Notes: a model not told the origin generated them from the sequence alone. Numbered from the stretch's first letter, positions 1-8,449 are shown. The stretch is DNA of 24,611 nucleotides from Bacteroidota bacterium (GCA_016866415.1 VGML01000009.1:1-24611), one strand, 5' to 3'. Translations and numbers: made by a program.

Positions 1-155
1 ATTGAGCAAGGTAACGAAACGCTCTAGCTCCTTATCTAATTCTTTTTTATTCTCTTTGTAGTTTTCCAAAACGAAAGAAATATGGAATAAAAGTAAAATA
101 AAAATTAACCTAGAACCTTAACGTTTGAATTTTTAACAATTATTTCAATTGCTGA

Positions 156-980
156 TTATTGTTTTAGTTCGATGTAATTCGGTTGAATTAGGATTTTTTT
201 AGCTTTAAATAGCTTGCCGATGGCTTGTTTGAAGGTCTTTTTACTCATTCCAAGTTTTTCTCTTACTTCGTCCGGATCTGATTTGTCAGAAAGCTCAAGT
301 TTTGGGTTTTTTAAAAGAATTTGAAGAATTTTTTCGGTTGCTTGATCATATTTCACGAAAGAAGTAGGTTCTAAGGAAATGTCCAATTTACCATCTTGAC
401 GAATATTTTTAACAAACCCCATCAATCGGTCTCCGCGCTGAATATTTTTGGTAATATCCGAATTAAAAATTAATCCTGAATATCGATTGTTAACGATCAC
501 GTTTCGACCTAACTCTGTTGGCTCGCAAATGAGTAATTCTACTTCTTGATCAGTAAGTTCTTCTAAACACGGTTCAAGCATTTTTTTAACCTTCATACTT
601 CCGAAAAGCCTGTCAGTAGCGTTATCGTAACGTAAAATAAAAAGATATTTTTCACCTTCCTCAAGTCGATGTGTTTGTTCCCCGTATGGAACCATTAAAT
701 CTTTGTCCAGTCCCCAATCAACAAAAGTTCCGAATGGATTATTATGAACGACTTCGAGATAAGTGAAATCGCCCAAAAGGACTAAAGGAGTTTCTGTTGT
801 AGCCACGACTCTGTTCTCCGAATCTTTGAATACGAATACCGAAACTTCTGTTCCTTCAACGTGTTCGGGAAGTAAGTATTTTTTAGGTAGAAGAACCTCA
901 TTTCCTTGTTGGTCAAAAAGATAGGCTCCTGGTGGAGTAAGTCGATCTATAGTCAATTGATTGATTCGTCCGAGTTGCAT
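156..980 (-). CDS. cvfB: CvfB-like S1-domain RNA-binding protein
   Basis: This 274-aa protein matches the CvfB/YitL family, cytoplasmic RNA-binding proteins made of successive S1-type OB folds and a C-terminal winged helix. The N-terminus (LGRINQLTIDRLTPPGAYL) is the first S1 strand set. A second S1-like segment reads TYLEVVHNNPFGTFVDWGL near residue 75, and a third appears around NRYSGLIFNSDITKNIQRGD near residue 170. The last ~60 residues (KLGMSKKTFKQAIGKLFKAKKI) look like the winged helix. I chose the ATG at 980 rather than the in-frame TTG three bases upstream, because this ATG overlaps the TGA of the preceding gene (TGATG), implying translational coupling. It is the last gene of the minus-strand run. 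CvfB affects virulence gene expression in Staphylococcus; its role here is unknown. Family assignment is confident, function less so. Confidence 0.92.
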   Translation of the reverse strand: MQLGRINQLTIDRLTPPGAYLFDQQGNEVLLPKKYLLPEHVEGTEVSVFVFKDSENRVVATTETPLVLLGDFTYLEVVHNNPFGTFVDWGLDKDLMVPYGEQTHRLEEGEKYLFILRYDNATDRLFGSMKVKKMLEPCLEELTDQEVELLICEPTELGRNVIVNNRYSGLIFNSDITKNIQRGDRLMGFVKNIRQDGKLDISLEPTSFVKYDQATEKILQILLKNPKLELSDKSDPDEVREKLGMSKKTFKQAIGKLFKAKKILIQPNYIELKQ

Positions 981-2098
981 CAATCGAATTTTTTATTTTT
1001 TTTACTTTTCTTACTCTTGTATTTACCAGTCGTAACGGACAATCCTGAAGGACTTCTTCGGTCTCGACGTTTTTGCTTTTTGATTTTAGGCATTAAAAGA
1101 GATTCATTTTCCATCGCTTGACGCGCTGCTTCACTCTCTGGGGTTCGAGCAACATGAGGTGTTTGACCTGAATTATTTTCATCGGTAGGATCAATCCAAG
1201 AATCGTTTAACTTGTGCTTTTCAAGTTTTCCGGATTTTTCGTTTACGGAATAATAAACTTTGTTTTTGTCTTTATCATCGCTATTTACAGCTATCACGTC
1301 CTCGTTTAAAATCCACATTTCATCCGAATAATCATATGAATCATAGGACATATCGGGAACGTAATAAGATGCAATTCCAGCCAAGGATTGTGATTCTGGT
1401 GACAAGTGATCAAATACGATTCTGTTTCTCTTGTCTTCAAACTTAAGAGTCATAACCGATTTATCAGAGAACTCGAAAACAACCCGTTTTGTAACATTGT
1501 TTTTACCTTTAAAAACTGGACTTCCTAATTTTACATTATTTCCGTTGAAAACCAATACGTCAATAAATTTGAAATTACTTCCGGTTGTTCCTCCATCCCA
1601 ACCAAGAAGTAAATACTCAGTTTTGTTGTTTCGTTCAAACGGAACAATTTTGTAATACAAACAGCCGTACCAATTTTTTGGATCTAAAACTCCTTGAGGT
1701 TTTGGCGAATATGGATCAAGATTGTCAACCAATTCTGATATTTTTACCGTTTCCTTGTCCTCGTCCCAACGCATTATAAAAGCACAATACGAGTATGAGA
1801 TATCCGAAAATTCAAGATTCCAATTTACGATTCTTAATAATTTATCTGGACTGTCAAGAATGGCAACAGTCTTCAGATGTTTGAATTCATAGTTAAAGGC
1901 TCCCTCTAGTTTGAGGAACGACTCCAATTCCTTCGTAAAAATTTTATTTTGTTTTTCAATTTCCAAGTCAGTTTTTGCTGCCCGAAGATTTAATAAGGAA
2001 CGATTCAAGGCAATTTCTTTTTCCTCTAATTCAGTTTGCCCGAAAAGCGAACCAATAAAGATTAAATTGAAAATAAAAAAATGGATTGAAACTTTCAT
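980..2098 (-). CDS. secreted hypothetical protein with basic C-terminal tail
   Basis: I do not recognise this 372-aa protein's family. The N-terminus is a clear signal peptide (hydrophobic stretch IHFFIFNLIFIGSLFG, then Q, about residues 5-21), so export to the periplasm or beyond is expected. A charged, probably helical segment follows (residues ~22-60). The central part is a beta-rich, aromatic-rich domain with a distinctive YLLLGWDGGTTGSNFKFIDV segment near residue 170. The last ~35 residues are very basic (KIKKQKRRDRR and KYKSKKSKKNKK), which is unusual for a soluble exported protein and could bind an anionic partner; that is inference. It lies 37 nt after rpe, and its TGA overlaps the ATG of cvfB. 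The context does not reveal a function. Start ATG at 2098. Confidence 0.86.
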   Translation of the reverse strand: MKVSIHFFIFNLIFIGSLFGQTELEEKEIALNRSLLNLRAAKTDLEIEKQNKIFTKELESFLKLEGAFNYEFKHLKTVAILDSPDKLLRIVNWNLEFSDISYSYCAFIMRWDEDKETVKISELVDNLDPYSPKPQGVLDPKNWYGCLYYKIVPFERNNKTEYLLLGWDGGTTGSNFKFIDVLVFNGNNVKLGSPVFKGKNNVTKRVVFEFSDKSVMTLKFEDKRNRIVFDHLSPESQSLAGIASYYVPDMSYDSYDYSDEMWILNEDVIAVNSDDKDKNKVYYSVNEKSGKLEKHKLNDSWIDPTDENNSGQTPHVARTPESEAARQAMENESLLMPKIKKQKRRDRRSPSGLSVTTGKYKSKKSKKNKKFD

Positions 2099-2135
2099 AA
2101 CTCCTTTAACGCAAGATAGACGTTTATGTTACTAC

Positions 2136-2780
2136 TTACAAATTATTCAAACGTGTAATCGTTTCAACAGGATTAGCTGATCCAAAGACAAAACTGCCTG
2201 CAACAAGGGCTTGTGCACCAGCTTTTTTTAGTTCCAATCCCGTTTCTAAATTAACTCCTCCGTCAACTTCAATAATCGCATTCGATTTTTTTTCTTGAAT
2301 GAGTTGAGCTAATTTTTTTACTTTGTCGATGCTTGAATGAATGAATTTTTGTCCGCCAAAACCGGGGTTAACAGACATAATTAGTGCCAAATCCAAATCC
2401 TTTATTACTTCTTCCAAGGCCGAAACGGGCGTATGCGGATTTAATGCCACTCCTGCTTTCATTCCCAACTCTTTGATGGCTGAAATAGTTCGGTTCAAGT
2501 GACGGCATGCTTCTATGTGTACTGTTAAAATATCTGATCCTGAATTTTTGAAATTCACCAAATAATTATCTGGATTTTCGATCATTAAATGAACATCTAG
2601 GACTTTATCAGTATGCTTGCGAATGACCTCCAAAACTGGAAATCCAAAGGAAATGTTGGGAACAAAAACTCCGTCCATCACATCGATATGAATCCATTGT
2701 GCATCTGATGAATGCAGCATTTTAACGTCACGCTCAATGTTTCCAAAATCACACGAAAGAACAGAAGGAGATACGATCAT
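2136..2780 (-). CDS. rpe: ribulose-phosphate 3-epimerase
   Basis: This 214-aa TIM-barrel enzyme interconverts ribulose 5-phosphate and xylulose 5-phosphate in the non-oxidative pentose phosphate pathway. Family signatures are all present in order: PSVLSCDF at the N-terminus, the metal and catalytic segment HIDVMDGVFVPNISFG near residue 32, the second metal segment DVHLMIENP near 65, MSVNPGFGGQKF near 138, and the phosphate-binding end EVDGGVN ... LVAGSFVFG. Length is typical. The ATG at 2780 fits the family N-terminus. It sits 29 nt after the L,D-transpeptidase gene and 37 nt before the secreted hypothetical gene, so it is probably co-transcribed with both. Nothing in the sequence looks abnormal. 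Confidence 0.98.
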   Translation of the reverse strand: MIVSPSVLSCDFGNIERDVKMLHSSDAQWIHIDVMDGVFVPNISFGFPVLEVIRKHTDKVLDVHLMIENPDNYLVNFKNSGSDILTVHIEACRHLNRTISAIKELGMKAGVALNPHTPVSALEEVIKDLDLALIMSVNPGFGGQKFIHSSIDKVKKLAQLIQEKKSNAIIEVDGGVNLETGLELKKAGAQALVAGSFVFGSANPVETITRLNNL

Positions 2781-2809
2781 TTTATTATTTTTTTTCCAAA
2801 GTTATGGAT

Positions 2810-4384
2810 TTATTTTTCTCCTTTTAAGACTTTCACTAGCTCTTCTTCGCGTCGATACAAATCAAGGTGAAAAATAAGAGAATTTCTTTCCGCAACTACC
2901 GTTTCATATACCACATAAATTGGAATGGGCTCAATTAAGGAGATGGGAATGTTATTACGTTTTGCAAGTAAACTGTCTAGTGTATCTGCGCGATAAGGAT
3001 TTACCTTTCTTGGGATACTATCAAAAGTTAATATTGATTTTGCTAAATCTACTGGATTTTCACAGCGCATGCAGCCATGAGAATAACTTCTGAAAACAGT
3101 ATTGAATAACGATTTCTTAGGTGTATCGTGTACGTATACACTAAAGGAATTATTGAATTCGAATTTGATGATACCAAGACTGTTGTGCGAGCCGGGTTGT
3201 TGAATGACTGTGTAAGGCATTGACGATCGACCACCCCAATTTACCGAATAAGGATCTACTTCTTGATCTTGTCCTTTATAAATTTTATAATGATTTTTAG
3301 TCAAATAATTTCGATTCGCTTTTTGAGCAGGAAGAATCTCTTTCGTTGCAATCGATTGAGGAACTTTCCAATAGGGATGACAAATGATTCTGTATATTTT
3401 CGATTCTAGTTGAGGGGTTGGATTGGTTTGCTTTCCGACAATGATTCGGTGAATATTTCGCAACGTATCATTTGCATAAAAGTAGAGTTTAAATTCGGGA
3501 ATATTTACACGAACGAATTTTTTGGGATTTTTTGTTGCCGACCGATAGCGATCTAAGGTAAGTGAAGCTCTTAAAAGTTTTTCATACGTGCTTTCATTTA
3601 TGGCATAAATGGTGTTTTCACCTAATTTCCCATCTGCTGCAAGGCCATTTTCCAATTGAAATAATTTTAGTTTTTGGCTTACCTCAAGACTATCCATTTT
3701 ATCATTAATCCAACCTTTCGATAACAAAGATTTTTTGGCTTCTTCAAAGATTTTTTCAGGTTTGCTTTTGATGGAAATTTTGAATTCCGTTGTATCAATT
3801 TTGTGGTTTTTTGAATAGTGGTAAAGGTTGTATGCAAGAAAACGATAGTTCGTGTCCGCTGGTCCTTGTTTCTGAAATAATCTAGTGAAGGAAATAGTAT
3901 CTGTTTGTTTCAAGAAATGAATTGGATTAAAATCATTTGACAGCAAATCCTTTAGTCGTTTAGCCTGAAAATCAAAAAATCCATAATTCAAGTCGGAAAT
4001 CATTCGACCGAAATTCAGCATCAATAAAACTTCTTTTTCAATTGGATGAAGTTTTTTGTTTTTAATGGAGTGTAATCGAATTTTAGGAATACCATACCAA
4101 ATGCTCCGATCAAGTTCACACTGAAGATCAAACGCACTATTCTTAAGACAAGAATCTGTTGCGAAAAATCTCCTATAGCTTGATTTTGAATAAATATTTT
4201 TCACCCAACCAATTTCGTTTTGATTTAATTTCAGTGTTTTTAGATATTCGACATCTAAAACGCGCTCTAGTTTTTCCTTCTCAGATAAATTTTTATTCTT
4301 TAAGAATGATTGCTCCTTTTCAGGAGTCCCTATTGAACAAGCCCAAATAAAAAAGATCAAAAAAATGGATTGAAACTTTTTCAT
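2810..4384 (-). CDS. lipoprotein L,D-transpeptidase (YcbB/LdtD type)
   Basis: This 524-aa protein is a predicted peptidoglycan cross-linking L,D-transpeptidase of the large YcbB-type, which makes 3-3 (mDAP-mDAP) bonds or attaches other groups to stem peptides. The N-terminus is a lipoprotein signal with a lipobox ending in WAC near residue 16, placing it on a periplasmic membrane face. A peptidoglycan-binding domain follows (VSQKLKLFQLENGLAADGKL, about residues 230-265). Then comes the YkuD catalytic domain with conserved HD and the nucleophile motif SYSHGCMRCENP, the catalytic Cys lying about residue 436. I used the ATG at 4384, not the TTG one codon earlier. It heads the minus-strand operon with rpe. 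The cross-link type it makes cannot be read from sequence. Confidence 0.94.
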   Translation of the reverse strand: MKKFQSIFLIFFIWACSIGTPEKEQSFLKNKNLSEKEKLERVLDVEYLKTLKLNQNEIGWVKNIYSKSSYRRFFATDSCLKNSAFDLQCELDRSIWYGIPKIRLHSIKNKKLHPIEKEVLLMLNFGRMISDLNYGFFDFQAKRLKDLLSNDFNPIHFLKQTDTISFTRLFQKQGPADTNYRFLAYNLYHYSKNHKIDTTEFKISIKSKPEKIFEEAKKSLLSKGWINDKMDSLEVSQKLKLFQLENGLAADGKLGENTIYAINESTYEKLLRASLTLDRYRSATKNPKKFVRVNIPEFKLYFYANDTLRNIHRIIVGKQTNPTPQLESKIYRIICHPYWKVPQSIATKEILPAQKANRNYLTKNHYKIYKGQDQEVDPYSVNWGGRSSMPYTVIQQPGSHNSLGIIKFEFNNSFSVYVHDTPKKSLFNTVFRSYSHGCMRCENPVDLAKSILTFDSIPRKVNPYRADTLDSLLAKRNNIPISLIEPIPIYVVYETVVAERNSLIFHLDLYRREEELVKVLKGEK

Positions 4385-4397
4385 CAAATTAACTTTG
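4370..4397 (+). promoter_or_regulatory. candidate promoter for the rhomboid gene
   Basis: A TTG at 4370-4372 is followed after 17 nt by TAACTTTG at 4390-4397, matching the Flavobacterium-type consensus TTG-N17-23-TAnnTTTG. Transcription would start near 4404 and leave a leader of about 40 nt before the ATG at 4445. The -33 element lies inside the first codons of the divergent transpeptidase gene, so the two transcription units share and overlap their control region. No mapping data; the call is by motif. Confidence 0.5.
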
Positions 4398-4444
4398 TAT
4401 CCATAACGTAAAGATTAACTAAATTTAGACTTTATTTCTGATAT

Positions 4445-5056
4445 ATGAGTGTGGTTCTTCTAATTTTGATTTCTACGGGTTTAATTTCATGGCAGGCCTT
4501 TCAAAATTCGCAACTGAAAGAACGATTCTTGTTTATTCCATACTCTGTCAAAAGGAATAACGAATTTCATCGTCTTTTTTCTCATCTTTTTATACATGCA
4601 GACATTACCCACTTAGCTTTTAATATGCTTTCGCTTTATTCTTTAGGTTCAATGTTTGAGCAACAGTTGAATTTTAGTTTTGGTTTTACACTTGGTTCAA
4701 TTCATTTTTTATTACTTTACTTTCTTGGAGGATTAGCTTCAGCATGTGTTATCTACATTCGAAATCAAGACAATCCATCCTATCGGAGTTTAGGTGCATC
4801 GGGTGCAGTTTCTGCAGTGATTTTTGCTTCTATCATTTGGAATCCTACTATGAGTTTGATGATTATGTTCATACCTATTCCAATTCCCGCTTACCTTTTC
4901 GGACCAATTTATTTACTTATTGAGTATTTCGCCTTACGAAGAGGTGGAACTGGAATTGCACATGATGCGCATATTGGCGGAGCATTGTTTGGAATTCTTT
5001 ATGTGTTAATTTTGGATTTTGAAAAAGGTGAACAGTTTTTTGATTTGATTTTTTAG
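4445..5056 (+). CDS. rhomboid family intramembrane serine protease
   Basis: This 203-aa, six-helix membrane protein is a compact rhomboid protease, which cleaves transmembrane segments of client proteins within the lipid bilayer. Visible signatures are HLFIHADITHLAFNMLSLYS (helix 2 region with the conserved His and Asn), the catalytic serine motif LGASGAVSAV near residue 119, and the catalytic histidine in AHDAHIGGALFG near residue 176. Hydrophobic segments account for nearly the whole chain and there is no extra cytosolic domain, so it is of the basic prokaryotic form. The ATG at 4445 begins directly with the first hydrophobic helix. The next gene starts 2 nt after the stop, so the two are surely co-transcribed. 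The natural substrate is unknown. Confidence 0.95.
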   Translation: MSVVLLILISTGLISWQAFQNSQLKERFLFIPYSVKRNNEFHRLFSHLFIHADITHLAFNMLSLYSLGSMFEQQLNFSFGFTLGSIHFLLLYFLGGLASACVIYIRNQDNPSYRSLGASGAVSAVIFASIIWNPTMSLMIMFIPIPIPAYLFGPIYLLIEYFALRRGGTGIAHDAHIGGALFGILYVLILDFEKGEQFFDLIF

Positions 5057-5058
5057 AA

Positions 5059-5919
5059 ATGGCAGTTTTATTTGTGAATAATAATGGGACAGTTCTTCCC
5101 AATGATGCGCCAACCATTCATCCAGGAAATCGTGGACATTTGTATGGCGATGGTGTTTTTGAAAGCATTCGGATAATTAGTGGAAAACCATTGAATTTGG
5201 AAAATCACATAAAACGAATGTTGGATGGCGCTCGTGTTATAAAAATGAGAACTCCATCTTATTATAGCACAGATTTCTTTCGTGATAAAATAAGTGAGTT
5301 AATTCAAAAATCTGAGATTGAAGAGGGTGGGAGATGTCGTTTGTCATTGGATCGTGTTTCAGGAGGTGCATATTTACCGGATTCGAATGAATCGACCTTT
5401 TACATTGAGGTATATCCATATGATGTAAATCATTTTGAATTGAATGCGAAGGGCCTTGAGGTTGATATTTACCAAGATATTAAACTTCAAAAAAATTTTC
5501 TTTCTAACTATAAAACAAAGGCTGGCTTGACCTACGTTATGGCAGCTCTTTCAGCCAAGGACAAAGGTTTGGATGACGTTTTTCTTAGCAGTGATCGAGG
5601 TAATATTCTGGAAACTTCTAGTTGTAATGTGTTCGTGGTTAGCAATGGAGTATTGTATACGCCTGGTTTAGACGAAGGCTGTTTGGCTGGAACGATGCGA
5701 ATGCAAGTCATCAATCTTGCAATAAGTCACGGAATAAAAGTTTACGAATGCGCCATACTTCCTCAAAATTTATTAGCGGCAGATGAAATATTCATTACAA
5801 ATGCGATTCGAGGAATTAATTGGATTGGCGGTTATCGAACAAAACGATTCTTTAATAACATGTCAAGAAAGTTGATTGTGCTGTTAAATGAACATTGGGA
5901 AAAAGAGCTAGGGATATGA
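5059..5919 (+). CDS. class IV PLP-dependent aminotransferase
   Basis: This 286-aa fold-type IV PLP enzyme belongs to the group containing branched-chain aminotransferase, D-amino acid aminotransferase and 4-amino-4-deoxychorismate lyase. Seen: NRGHLYGDGVFESIRIISG near residue 20, HIKRMLDGARVIKM, the Schiff-base lysine region SNYKTKAGLTYVMA near residue 152 (the K of NYKT is my choice), ILETSSCNVFVV, and the cofactor loop CLAGTMRMQVI near 210. Substrate cannot be fixed from sequence. Stand-alone copies in Bacteroidota are usually annotated only as aminotransferase class IV, and a PabC-like folate role is one possibility. It follows the rhomboid gene by 2 nt and is convergent with hppD, with a terminator between their ends. 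Confidence 0.92.
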   Translation: MAVLFVNNNGTVLPNDAPTIHPGNRGHLYGDGVFESIRIISGKPLNLENHIKRMLDGARVIKMRTPSYYSTDFFRDKISELIQKSEIEEGGRCRLSLDRVSGGAYLPDSNESTFYIEVYPYDVNHFELNAKGLEVDIYQDIKLQKNFLSNYKTKAGLTYVMAALSAKDKGLDDVFLSSDRGNILETSSCNVFVVSNGVLYTPGLDEGCLAGTMRMQVINLAISHGIKVYECAILPQNLLAADEIFITNAIRGINWIGGYRTKRFFNNMSRKLIVLLNEHWEKELGI

Positions 5920-5964
5920 ATAAATAAAAAAGGCCATCTTTTCAGACAGCATAATAAAATTGGT

Positions 5965-5994
5965 AAAGAGGGATTTATAAAGTCCCTCTTTTTT
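5965..5994 (+). terminator. intrinsic terminator inside the 3' end of hppD
   Basis: A perfect 9-bp inverted repeat (AAAGAGGGA at 5965-5973, TCCCTCTTT at 5983-5991) with a 9-nt loop is followed by a T-run on the + strand. That is the standard form for Rho-independent termination of the rhomboid-aminotransferase transcript. The hppD stop codon (5975-5977 on the opposite strand) lies in the loop, and the last hppD codons (KRGTL) form the stem. On the minus strand the hairpin is followed by TTTACC, a weaker tail, so it may only partly stop the hppD transcript. Confidence 0.75.
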
Positions 5995-7147
5995 CTTGTT
6001 CGCGTTCGATGGATTCAAATAAGGCCTTGAAGTTACCTGCACCAAATCCTTTTGCACCCATTCGTTGGATGATTTCAAAAAACAAAGTCGGTCTGTCTTC
6101 AACTGGCTTCGTGAAAATTTGAAGTAAGTAGCCTTCTTCGTCAGCATCAACTAAGATGGCAAGTGACATCAATTCATTGATATCCTCTTTCATCATGCTC
6201 ATGTGTTCTCCTAATCTACCAGGAATCTCGTCATAATAAGTTTTAGGTGGGGCAGAAAGAAACTCAACTCCTCTAGCTCTAAGTTGTTTAACGGTTTCGA
6301 TGATATTATCCGTTGCAACCGCTATATGCTGCGCTCCAGGACCTTCGTAGAAATCCAAATATTCCTCGATTTGAGATCGTTTTTTACCTTCCGCTGGTTC
6401 GTTTATTGGGAATTTGATTCTTCCATTTCCGTTTGACATTACTTTCGACATCAATGCCGAGTATTCAGTGTGAATTTGTTTGTCGTCAAATGAGAGGAAG
6501 TTCACAAATCCCATAACATCTTCATACCATTTAACCCACGTGTTCATTTCTCCCCAGCCAACATTTCCAACCATGTGATCAATGAATTTTAATCCCGTTG
6601 CAGTTGGGTTGTAATCGGACTCCCAGATTTGGAAGCCAGGTAAAAAAGGTCCGTTGTAATTCTTGCGCTCAACGAACATGTGAACCGTTTCTCCATAGGT
6701 GTAAATTCCAGCACGAACCACTTCTCCGTTTTCATCTTTTTCAACGGTTGGTTCCATGAATGATTTGGCTCCGCGTTTAGTCGTTTCTTCCCATGATTTT
6801 TTTGCATCGTCAACCCAAAGAGCGATAACTTTTACACCGTCACCGTGTTTTTTAACGTGCTCCCCGATTGGAGAGTCGCTTTTTAATGCGGTTGTTAAAA
6901 CCAATCGAATTTTATCTTGCTTCAACACATAAGAAACGCGATCCTTTAATCCAGTCTCTAAACCTGCATATGCGTGGGATTGAAAACCAAAAGCAGTTTT
7001 ATAGAAGTGAGCCGATTGTTTTGCGTTACCAACATAAAACTCAACGTAATCCGTTCCTAATAAAGGAAGAAAGTCTTCAGCTCCTTTAAAGATTTTCTCT
7101 AGACCATATTCTACATTGGTCACTTCTTTTTTTATTTCTTCTGACAT
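5975..7147 (-). CDS. hppD: 4-hydroxyphenylpyruvate dioxygenase
   Basis: This 390-aa non-haem Fe(II) dioxygenase converts 4-hydroxyphenylpyruvate to homogentisate, the second step of tyrosine breakdown. Two VOC domains are visible: the N-terminal one begins GTDYVEFYVGNAKQSAHFYK near residue 28, and the catalytic C-terminal one starts FIDHMVGNVGWGEM near residue 190. The three iron ligands appear as H in FIDHMV, H in GAQHIAVATDN near residue 278, and E in LFFEIIQRMGAKGFGAGNFK near residue 363, the last also being the family's C-terminal signature. Length is as expected. It follows hmgA by 16 nt, so both enzymes are made from one transcript. Its 3' end doubles as a terminator hairpin for the convergent gene. 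Confidence 0.98.
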   Translation of the reverse strand: MSEEIKKEVTNVEYGLEKIFKGAEDFLPLLGTDYVEFYVGNAKQSAHFYKTAFGFQSHAYAGLETGLKDRVSYVLKQDKIRLVLTTALKSDSPIGEHVKKHGDGVKVIALWVDDAKKSWEETTKRGAKSFMEPTVEKDENGEVVRAGIYTYGETVHMFVERKNYNGPFLPGFQIWESDYNPTATGLKFIDHMVGNVGWGEMNTWVKWYEDVMGFVNFLSFDDKQIHTEYSALMSKVMSNGNGRIKFPINEPAEGKKRSQIEEYLDFYEGPGAQHIAVATDNIIETVKQLRARGVEFLSAPPKTYYDEIPGRLGEHMSMMKEDINELMSLAILVDADEEGYLLQIFTKPVEDRPTLFFEIIQRMGAKGFGAGNFKALFESIEREQEKRGTL

Positions 7148-7163
7148 TTTATTTTTTTTAATA

Positions 7164-8321
7164 TTAATGAATCCAAGATTTAGCGTAATCGGTTTGTTCG
7201 ATTCCTAAAGCTTGATTAGTTAATTTGAGCGGTTTGAATGTATCCACCATCACCGCTAGTTCTTCTGTTTCCTTTTTGCCAATGCTGCGCTCATAAGCTC
7301 CCGGATGAGGTCCGTGCGGAATTCCAGCGGGATGCAAGGTAATTTGTCCTTTTTCAATATTGTTCCGACTCATAAAATCACCATCTACATAATAAAGCAC
7401 CTCATCCGAGTCAATGTTACTATGGTTGTACGGGGCAGGAATCGAATCCGGATGGTAGTCATAAAGCCTTGGAACGAAAGAGCAAATTACAAATGCACTT
7501 GTTTCAAATGTCTGATGAACGGGAGGTGGTTGATGAACCCGTCCCGTTATCGGCTCAAAATCGTGAATTGAAAAGGCATACGGATAATTGAAACCGTCCC
7601 ATCCAACTACATTAAATGGATGATGCGCATAAACGTATTCGTAAAGTTCGTCTTGTTTTTTGATCTTTATCACGAAGTCTCCTTCTTCATCGTGTGTTTC
7701 CAATTCGTGTGGCGGACGAATATCACGCTCGCAGTATGGTGAATGTTCTAATAGTTGTCCAAACCAATTACGATATCTTTTCGGAGTATAAATCGGATGA
7801 AATGATTGAATAATAAACAAGCGATTTTCCTCGTTTTGAAATTCCATTTGGTAAATCATCCCCCTTGGAACAACTAGGTAATCGCCGTATGAAAAATCAA
7901 TATTCCCAAGTTGGGTTTTAAGTTTCCCGGTTCCTTTGTGAATGAAAATAACTTCATCTGCATCCGCATTTTTATAAAAATAATCATTCATTGATTTTTT
8001 AGGAGCCGCCAATTCGATGTAACAATCGCTATTCACCAAAACTGGTGTTCTACTTTCAAGATAATCGTCTTTTGGAATAACTTGAAAGCCCTGAAGTGAA
8101 CGCATGGTCATATTTTTTTCAATTGCAACTTCAGGTGCAATGTTTTTTTGTCCGCGAATTTCTTTGACCACGGTCGGTGGCTGAATGTGATATAGTAAGC
8201 TAGACATGCCATCAAATCCAATCGTTCCAAAAAGTTGCTCGTGATAAATGGAGCCATTTGGTTGTCTGAATACGGTATGTCGCTTGTGAGGAATATTCCC
8301 CAATTTGTGATAAAAAGGCAT
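7164..8321 (-). CDS. hmgA: homogentisate 1,2-dioxygenase
   Basis: This 385-aa cupin enzyme opens the ring of homogentisate to maleylacetoacetate, the step after HppD. Family features: the N-terminus YHKLGNIPHKRHTVFRQPNG, GDYLVVPRGMIYQMEF in the first cupin near residue 145, and the iron site formed by YNHSNIDSDEVLYY (His and Glu) and GIPHGPHPG (His) in the C-terminal third. It is shorter than the ~440-aa animal enzymes; bacterial forms of about this length are, to my knowledge, common. It is first in the hmgA-hppD operon. Neither the maleylacetoacetate isomerase nor fumarylacetoacetase gene is present in this window. The 5' region contains a long inverted repeat described separately. The ATG at 8321 has no obvious Shine-Dalgarno, which is usual for Bacteroidota. 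Confidence 0.97.
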   Translation of the reverse strand: MPFYHKLGNIPHKRHTVFRQPNGSIYHEQLFGTIGFDGMSSLLYHIQPPTVVKEIRGQKNIAPEVAIEKNMTMRSLQGFQVIPKDDYLESRTPVLVNSDCYIELAAPKKSMNDYFYKNADADEVIFIHKGTGKLKTQLGNIDFSYGDYLVVPRGMIYQMEFQNEENRLFIIQSFHPIYTPKRYRNWFGQLLEHSPYCERDIRPPHELETHDEEGDFVIKIKKQDELYEYVYAHHPFNVVGWDGFNYPYAFSIHDFEPITGRVHQPPPVHQTFETSAFVICSFVPRLYDYHPDSIPAPYNHSNIDSDEVLYYVDGDFMSRNNIEKGQITLHPAGIPHGPHPGAYERSIGKKETEELAVMVDTFKPLKLTNQALGIEQTDYAKSWIH

Positions 8322-8345
8322 AATTAATTGATTTAAAATAATTTA

Positions 8346-8399
8346 AAATTCTCAAAACTAGATTATAATGAAATCATTCGGGATTTCTTTTGAGAATTT
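8346..8399. repeat. nested inverted repeat upstream of hmgA
   Basis: A perfect 12-bp inverted repeat, AAATTCTCAAAA (8346-8357) and TTTTGAGAATTT (8388-8399), has its arm centres 42 bp apart. Inside it lies a second perfect 6-bp repeat, GAAATC (8370-8375) and GATTTC (8382-8387), directly abutting the right outer arm. In the hmgA-sense RNA this folds as a 12-bp stem, a 12-nt bulge on the 3' side, then a 6-bp stem with a 6-nt loop. As DNA it could be an operator; as RNA, a leader element. Which one depends on where transcription starts. Confidence 0.7.
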
Positions 8400-8441
8400 G
8401 TTTATTCAATAAGTTTAAATCGATCCAAAGCATAATTGATG

Positions 8442-8449
8442 CAAAAGTA
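8442..8449 (-). promoter_or_regulatory. candidate -7 box for the hmgA-hppD operon
   Basis: On the minus strand this reads TACTTTTG, a full TAnnTTTG match. No clear TTG -33 element lies 17-23 nt upstream. Transcription from here would give a leader of about 110 nt containing the nested inverted repeat at 8346-8399. A rival full match, TAGTTTTG, lies on the same strand at 8353-8360, overlapping the left arm of that repeat. Confidence 0.35.

Noticed and set aside
1..117. An open minus-strand frame reading ...ENYKENKKELDKELERF to the window edge, possibly the 5' part of another gene.
   Set aside because: It has no ATG or GTG, only a weak TTG near 69, and no promoter or ribosome site. It could be a real helical protein, but the evidence is too thin to call.
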